From RGIG3159 sp045640565 (lineage in GTDB: Bacteria > Bacillota > Clostridia > Oscillospirales > Oscillospiraceae), in NCBI GenBank assembly GCA_045640565.1, contig JAZUFG010000093.1:1-24328 (forward strand): a stretch of DNA of 24,328 bases, given 5' to 3'. Positions 21,952 to 24,328 of the stretch are shown piece after piece. Both the position numbers and the translations under genes were made by a program. Position 1 is the stretch's first letter. Every line of letters starts with the position of its first letter. Under the pieces are notes generated by a model. That model saw nothing but the letters and a program-made list of their open reading frames with translations, made no database searches and was not told the DNA's origin.

Positions 21952-23457
21952 ATGGTAGAGTATCTGACTTTTGATGTGGGCACCACCGCCATCAAGACCT
22001 GTATTTTTGACGAAAAGCTCAAAATGCTCTCCAAATATTCGGATGAATATGACCTCATCACCCAAGGAGATGCGGTCGAATTGGACCCGGAAACCTACTG
22101 GGAAACCATGAAGCGGGCTGTGAAACGCACGGCAGAAAAGCATGACCTTTCTACCCTGAAAGCCATCTGCCTCACCACCCAGGGGGAAACCATGATCCCC
22201 GTTGACGCAGGCGGAAATGCCCTCAGCAATGCCGTGGTCTGGCTGGACCAAAGGGCAAAAAAACAGGCAGAGGAAATTCAGGCTGTTCTTAATGGAATGG
22301 GTGAAAAAATTCTCTTCCAAACCACCGGTCTTCCCGAAATGAACGGCTACACGCCCCTTGCCAAATATCTCTGGTTCAAGGAGGAACAGCCGGAGATCTA
22401 TGATAAAACCGACAAGCTTCTTCTGCTGGAGGACTATTTGATCTTCCGGCTGACCGGGAAAAAAGTCAGCGAGAAATCCCTTCTGACCTCCACTGCCTGG
22501 TTTGACATCCGGAGAGACTGCTATTGGTCCGAGCTTCTCCAGAAGCTGGGGCTCTCCGAGGAAAAACTCCCCGATGCTTTGGATTGCGGAAAAACGGTAG
22601 GGCCCGTCAGTCCTGCTTCCGCAAAAGAACTGGGCCTGCCCGGGGATGCTCTGGTGGTCACCGGTGCCATGGACCAAATCGCAGCAGCTATCGGCGGCGG
22701 CGGTCTGAAGGACAGTATCGTTACCGCTACCGTGGGCACAGCCATGGTCATGACCTCCGCAGTTCCCGAAAAAAATGCGTTCCGGGATGACGCCATGACT
22801 GTCTATCGGGGCTTCCGAAAAGGGCAGTATGTTCTTCTTCCCTTCACCAACACTGCCGGGGTCGTCTTCAAATGGCTGAAGGACACCGTGTTCACGGAAT
22901 TTGCGGCCGCCTGCAAGGATTCCGGAAAGGATGTCTATACCGAGCTCTGCGAAATGGCAAAGGATGTCCCCGCCGGAGCAAACGGCGTGACTCTGCTCCC
23001 CTATTTTGCGGGCTCTACGCGGCCGAGAAACTATCCGGATGCCAAGGGTGTGTTTTTCGGGCTGCAGATCGGTTCGGACCGGAAGGTCCTCGTTCGTGCC
23101 ACACTGGAATCCATCGGCAATATGATCCGGGAGAACCTGGAGATGCTGAAGGGTCTTGGCGCCGAGGCGGAAAAAATGCAGTTCTTCGGCGGCGGCTCCA
23201 AAAATCCCATCTGGAACCAAATCATTGCCGATATCTCTCAGGTCACCCTGGTCAAGCCCGAAGAGGAAGAATGCGGCTCCCTGGGCGCTGCCATCTTAGC
23301 TTCCTTCGGCATCGGTGCCTCTGACAGCGTGGAAAGCGCTCAGGACTGCAACCCCGCCAGACTGACAGTTCAGCCGGATCCCTCCATGAAAGAAATCTAT
23401 GACCGGTCTTACGACCGTTATCAAGCACTTTTTGACAAGGCAGGTGAGCTCTTTTAA
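21952..23457 (+). CDS. FGGY-family sugar or polyol kinase (second of two)
   Basis: 501 aa. FDVGTTAIKTCIFD (7-20) is the phosphate loop, very like that of the first kinase. WLDQRAKK is at 97-104, the likely catalytic base is Asp241 in VTGAMDQIAAAIGGGG, and the C-terminal signature is FFGGGSKNPIWNQIIADI...GSLGAAI. AGGAGGG lies 8 bases before the ATG. It starts one base after the regulator stop, and its own stop overlaps the next start (TAATG), so the three genes are co-transcribed. Outside the motifs the two kinases differ widely, so they probably act on different substrates. This one is paired with a permease and not with the isomerase-aldolase set. Confidence 0.88.
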   Translation: MVEYLTFDVGTTAIKTCIFDEKLKMLSKYSDEYDLITQGDAVELDPETYWETMKRAVKRTAEKHDLSTLKAICLTTQGETMIPVDAGGNALSNAVVWLDQRAKKQAEEIQAVLNGMGEKILFQTTGLPEMNGYTPLAKYLWFKEEQPEIYDKTDKLLLLEDYLIFRLTGKKVSEKSLLTSTAWFDIRRDCYWSELLQKLGLSEEKLPDALDCGKTVGPVSPASAKELGLPGDALVVTGAMDQIAAAIGGGGLKDSIVTATVGTAMVMTSAVPEKNAFRDDAMTVYRGFRKGQYVLLPFTNTAGVVFKWLKDTVFTEFAAACKDSGKDVYTELCEMAKDVPAGANGVTLLPYFAGSTRPRNYPDAKGVFFGLQIGSDRKVLVRATLESIGNMIRENLEMLKGLGAEAEKMQFFGGGSKNPIWNQIIADISQVTLVKPEEEECGSLGAAILASFGIGASDSVESAQDCNPARLTVQPDPSMKEIYDRSYDRYQALFDKAGELF

Positions 23458-24328
23458 TGGATTGGGGAAGAATTCTCAATATTATTTTCTTTATCTTTGC
23501 CATCATAGGCGCCGGGGATTATTTCCTGGATAACAAATTCGGTCTGGGCAAGGAATTCGAGCGAGGCCTGCGCACCGCAGGCACCCTGATACTCTGCATG
23601 GTGGGCTTTATGACGATCGCTCCTGCCGTGGGTAAGGTGCTGGGTCCCTATATTTCCCCCTTCTTTGTGAAAATCGGAGCAGACCCCTCCCTCTTCGCCG
23701 GCATTCTTCTTTCCGTTGACTGCGGCGGAGCCGTTACTGCAAAAGAACTGGCTCTGACAGAGGACGCCTATATCCTGAACGGCTTTCTGGTGGCCTCCAT
23801 GTTCGGCAGCGCTTTGAACGGTAATATTCCTCTTTCCGTGGCTATAATCAAACCCGAACGCAGAAGATATGTGCTTTTCGGGCTGGCCATCGGTATCATC
23901 TCCATTCCCGTCGGCTGCCTGGTGGGCGGCATTCTGGCCGGGATGTCCCCCAGGGTCCTTTGGGGAAATCTCCTTCCCCTTTTTATCCTCTCCGTGATCC
24001 TGACAAGCTCCATTATTCTCTTCTCCCGGGTTCTGGAAAAAATACTGAAGGTCTTCGGGAAAGCCATGGTGCTGATCTGCCTCCTCGGCCTCATGGTCTG
24101 CGCCGCCCGGGAGCTCTGCGGAATAAACTTTCCCATTGAGGGGCAGCCCTTCTCGGAAACTATGGATACCGTCGGAAAAATCGTTCTCTGCCTCTGCGGT
24201 GTCTTCCCCATGCTGGGCGTCATCCTGAACTGGCTGCGGAAGCCCATTTCCAGAATCGCAGAGAAGACGGGAACCTCCGTGCTGGATATCAAATGCCTTC
24301 TCATGAATCTTGTGAACTGTTTCTCCAG
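23457..24328 (+). CDS. EutH-like permease (3' end beyond the window)
   Basis: The frame starts at the ATG overlapping the kinase stop (TAATG) and stays open to the last base, giving 290 residues. It has about eight hydrophobic segments. EutH-type signatures: GFMTIAPAVGKVLGPYISPF (50-69), GADPSLFAGILLSVDCGGAV with TAKELAL (74-100), and GSALNGNIPLSVAIIKPERRRYV. In EutH the same positions read as GANPSMFAG and DMGGFFLAKELA. EutH proteins import ethanolamine or allow its passage. No other ethanolamine-utilisation gene is visible here, so this member may carry another amino-alcohol or small polyol phosphorylated by the preceding kinase. The substrate is inference. Confidence 0.75.
   Translation, partial: MDWGRILNIIFFIFAIIGAGDYFLDNKFGLGKEFERGLRTAGTLILCMVGFMTIAPAVGKVLGPYISPFFVKIGADPSLFAGILLSVDCGGAVTAKELALTEDAYILNGFLVASMFGSALNGNIPLSVAIIKPERRRYVLFGLAIGIISIPVGCLVGGILAGMSPRVLWGNLLPLFILSVILTSSIILFSRVLEKILKVFGKAMVLICLLGLMVCAARELCGINFPIEGQPFSETMDTVGKIVLCLCGVFPMLGVILNWLRKPISRIAEKTGTSVLDIKCLLMNLVNCFS

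Overview
The window looks like a chromosomal accessory region of a low-to-mid GC Firmicute, most likely a gut Clostridia member. The evidence is strong AGGAGG-type ribosome binding sites, consensus sigma-A promoters, DUF624 and DUF3990 genes, an orphan 5TMR_LYT protein and RepA_N-like relics. No marker gene here fixes the genus.

Left part (1 to about 10.9 kb) is a patchwork of mobile and defence-type DNA. It opens with an intact initiator tRNA-fMet and its terminator. A 370-bp GC-rich chain of stem-loops follows, ending in a second copy of the tRNA 3' half with its own terminator. Next is a two-gene operon with a consensus promoter: an HTH-DUF3990 (ADP-ribosyltransferase-like) protein and a small partner whose 3' end looks frameshifted. 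Then come a truncated HEPN/Toprim-associated gene start, a DUF4143 AAA ATPase on the minus strand, and several gene stubs (TIR-like, DUF6809-like, one unknown). A stand-alone 5TM membrane protein follows. From 5.9 to 7.6 kb lies a duplicated non-coding segment. Each copy carries a relic of the repetitive linker of a RepA_N-type replication initiator, followed by a hypervariable polypyrimidine tract. A 1049-aa PLD-nuclease/helicase/DUF3427 protein closes this part.

Right part (10.9 to 24.3 kb) is an orderly sugar-type catabolic locus arranged around a divergent control region at 20.6-20.85 kb. The minus-strand operon reads: sugar-binding lipoprotein, two ABC permeases, DUF624 protein, fucose/arabinose-isomerase-like protein, class-III PLP enzyme related to glutamate-1-semialdehyde aminomutase, class II aldolase, FGGY kinase and GtrA-like membrane protein. 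The plus-strand operon reads: GntR/LacI hybrid regulator, a second FGGY kinase and an EutH-like permease cut by the window end. No ABC ATPase is present, so a shared one probably powers the importer.

Isomerase, kinase and aldolase together fit a fucose-type route (aldose to ketose to ketose phosphate to DHAP plus an aldehyde). The PLP enzyme, the second kinase and the EutH-like permease are not part of that textbook route. They suggest that an amino-sugar or amino-alcohol is also handled; this is the most interesting functional hypothesis in the window. The most interesting nucleic-acid structure is the covarying hairpin repeat, present twice beside the tRNA and once more at 6.7 kb.
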